This document shows positions 61,181-64,000 of a stretch of DNA of 64,000 nucleotides, one piece after another. Position numbers and translations under genes: made by a program. Origin of the DNA: Fomes fomentarius (taxonomy: Eukaryota > Basidiomycota > Agaricomycetes > Polyporales > Polyporaceae); NCBI GenBank assembly GCA_022606135.1, contig JABYQN010000003.1, positions 434,001 through 498,000 of the forward strand, read 5' to 3'. Below the pieces are notes generated by a model. The model saw only the letters and a list, made by a program, of their open reading frames with translations. It did no database searches and had not been told where the DNA came from. Each line of letters starts with the position of its first letter. The stretch's first letter is position 1.

Positions 61181-61262
61181 ATCTCATACCATGTCAGAAA
61201 GGACAGGCGCATTCCAATCGACTCAACTACATATTCCCTTCTGGTATCATGTTCAGCCAAAC

Positions 61263-63414
61263 TTACATGAAGCATGGGAGCCACTGATCCAAAGCCATCT
61301 CGAACAGACCCAATCCTGAGAAAAACGGCTCTTGAGAAACAGGACTGTAAAACCCGACAGTCTTGAACTCAGTATGGTTGGTGTCGGGGGTCAGCAGCAC
61401 GCGCATATCGGAGACATGCACCATGTTGGCATGTGTGAGGCCGAAGAAGGATGGAAATGCAGGCGCAGTGTTACAGCTGCAATTTGAGCAGAGTTGTTCA
61501 GACACAACTACACTGGCGTAGAGATAGCGAATGGATGAACATACGGAGGAACTGCGACGCTAGGTGTGCGTCCAGGAGAGTCCGACTCGATGGAAGCAAG
61601 GCCCATGGTACGCCATGGGTCAACTACTCCGTTGGATCGTCAGCGGGAGATCGAAGAGAGCCAAAAGGTATGTACCAACATTCTCCGTTCGTGAAGAACA
61701 TGTTGGATGGTGTCATGTTCCATCCGCCATACTTGTTGATATGATCCACGGCTGGTGCAGGTGGAAGACCTTCGGTGAAGGTGGAGTTGCATTGTGCCTG
61801 GAATCGCTCGAGTGAACGGAGAGATGTCTCGATAGATAGTGGATTATTTGGGTCCCCTCGTTGATAGAAGCCTGCAAGTTCAGACTGATCAGACGGATAG
61901 ACCAATGGCATCTCTCGAACGCGAGATACCGTATTCTGAGCAGTACTGCCACATCCAGGAGCGGTCCGTCACCGGATCCCCTGGATTTCCAGGTATTGCA
62001 TCGTAATTGACCTCCCGTATTGCCGTGAGGAACGCGTCCAGAGCAACGTCGACACCAAGAGACGCAGCAATCCCTGTCTCAAACGGGATAGCGGTGGAGT
62101 TCTGCGTCTCCAAGACATTGCAGAAAGGCAAAACAGACGCCTCAAAGCCGTAGTACTGTCGCAGTCAACAGAAGTCAGCTCGGTGCGTCCGTCGCAAAAT
62201 GCAGAACAACAACTCGCCTGGAAGAAACTCAACGGGTCCATGAGCACCCCAGCAGCACTCACGTCACTCGCATGCGCCGCCTGTTCCTTCGTCACGTCGT
62301 CCGACCGCGCGCTCAGCAGCCGGAACTTCAAGTCCGCCGCGGCCTCCGCAGTGCTGTTAGCGAGCGTGTCGTCGACAAACCCCGTCAAGGCGACCCAGTC
62401 GGCCGAGCAATTTCGCGTCATGCTGCGTTCTGCCGCCTTGTAGTATGCGGCCATATCGACCTGCGCGTGCACGGGCGCGGAGGACGCCCATACGGCGAAG
62501 ATAGTCTCGGGATTGCGGATGCGGAGCAGGGCGCCGCGCACCCCCGGATACGAGCCTCCAAGCCAGACCCAAGGTGTCTTGGATGGGTGAAGGGAGTTTT
62601 CCCGCTGGGATTCCGCGTTGTCGCGGGCGTCCGCGTCCGAGTCACGTCGCTCTGAGGTGAGGGAGAACCTGTTTGCAAAGTAGACGACGTCCTCGAGGGC
62701 TTGTTCAGTTGTTAAAAATTGCCATTGCTTAGCTGTGGTGTTGTCCTACAACGGATGTCCGGTCAGTCAGTACCCAGAACACAAACGCGTAGACATACAT
62801 TGACCGGGAATGGAAGAGAATCGCCGTAGAAGCGGTGCTCCCACAGAATGGCAAGCCCATTGTACCTCTCTGCAAGCCTCATCGTCGCCGACAGACCATG
62901 ATACTCCTAGAAGGGATTAGTAGCGTCCGTGGGGCCCTTGGGATTAGGAAAGGCAGTGACCTGCAAGTAGTACGGCAGAAGTGGTTCTGCATTTTGCTCT
63001 CCGGAATCGAACACTGCAATACTGTTGCATTAGCTGTATGTCGTCTACTATACAGATACGACATACGAAAGATAGGACCTCCAGGCTTGTAGTACGTCTC
63101 ATTGACCCAGTATCGATTCTTGAACGTCCCTGGGATGCCCCCAAAGTGATCCAGGGGCATCTACTCGCGATCATGTCAGTCGCATTTATTCATAGCCACA
63201 CGTGGAGACGCGTACAGACATCGAAAAATAGCGCTTCGTTGGAAGCGGTTTCTCCATTTCGTACGGGTGTCAGATCCTCATTAAAGCGAAAACTAGGGGG
63301 CGCAAATGCTCTTGCGCTATTCAGCAGGTCCAAAACATGATAGAGCAGGATCATCGCAGCAAACATTGTGCATAGAGCAAGAAGCGAGTTGAAAGGATGA
63401 CGATGACTGGACAT
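61263..63414 (-). CDS. Serine carboxypeptidase S28 family (PRCP-like), about 530 aa
   Basis: Family S28 enzymes remove residues after proline and are usually secreted or vacuolar. The ATG at 63414 is followed by a membrane/signal segment (SLLALCTMFAAMILLYHVL). Later motifs are MPLDHFGGIPGTFKNRYWVNE, FDSGEQNAEPLLPYYLQ, EYHGLSATMRLAERYNGLAILWEHRFYGDSLPF, nucleophile elbow WVWLGGSYPGVRGA, and MDPLSFFQYYGFEASVLPFCN. Then come WMWQYCSEYG, the acid Asp in NGEFDPWRTMG, and the His in THANMVHVSDMR. All catalytic residues are present. About nine exons are needed; one intron (62157-62218) starts with GC (CAG/GCGAGT), which alone keeps FFQ-YYGF in frame. The stop is at 61263, near the tRNA gene on the other strand. 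Confidence 0.88.
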
Positions 63415-63680
63415 TCAGTGGATGTCTTTTATCTCGCACACACACAAGTCGAGAGTGGTGTTGGGCATCGGAACCGCGACGGACGAGATAACAAGTGGTG
63501 GCATGATCTAGCTTCGTGAATTCGCAGGTTCGCCCATGCGTACGCACCTTCTTACTTGTCACCTATGCGGGCCGCGGGCCCGTACGTTCCGCCTTTGCAA
63601 AGCTAGAGCAGTATAAAAATATAGTCTTACACTCGGGGTCTGCCCTAACGCGACCATCCAAACCCTTGTGGACCCAATGT

Positions 63681-64000
<320 letters not shown>

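Overview
The window reads as nuclear DNA of a filamentous basidiomycete, most likely an agaricomycete of the Polyporales type. Most genes are split by introns of about 50-70 bases with GT(R)NGT...YAG ends. The gene families (polyporopepsin-like protease, GT61, CE16, GH5 and GH47 enzymes, HET protein, F-box proteins with Cys-rich tails) and a dense two-strand layout fit that group. Species cannot be read from the sequence. All gene models are spliced by eye. For models with exon coordinates, the exon lengths sum to a multiple of three. Layout: 1-20 kb is an accessory, decaying region. It holds a broken CE16 acetylesterase, a small secreted Cys-rich protein, a 1265-residue HET-domain protein flanked by two degenerate gene remnants, an intact alpha/beta hydrolase, and an intact GT61 glycosyltransferase beside a 5' pseudogene copy of itself. 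20-29 kb is more conserved: an arrestin-fold protein, a Whi5/Nrm1-like protein, then one copy of a repeat carrying a small membrane-protein reading frame, then serine palmitoyltransferase subunit LCB1. 29-42 kb alternates gene-poor stretches with a protein carrying four C-C-H-C finger modules, a glycolipid transfer protein and casein kinase 2 alpha; the last two are divergently transcribed. 42-49 kb holds the second, inverted and internally rearranged copy of the repeat, then two tandem F-box genes with zinc-ligand-like tails, one long and one short. 49-64 kb is mainly housekeeping and secretory: TGS1 cap hypermethylase, mitochondrial GatA amidotransferase, a membrane-anchored TAP-type alpha/beta hydrolase, a GH5 remnant, an aspartic protease, the TRM82 tRNA-methyltransferase subunit, an intron-containing tRNA-Asp, a family S28 serine peptidase, and the 3' end of a GH47 mannosidase running off the window. 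How genes relate: no single pathway or cluster joins the window. Two sphingolipid-related genes (LCB1, GLTP) lie about 7 kb apart, and several RNA-related genes (TGS1, GatA, TRM82, tRNA-Asp) fall within 12 kb, but this looks like ordinary gene density. The most unusual items are the two-copy repeat with a conserved reading frame, the four-finger protein, the F-box pair, the HET protein, and a set of decayed genes whose stop codons look like C-to-T changes.
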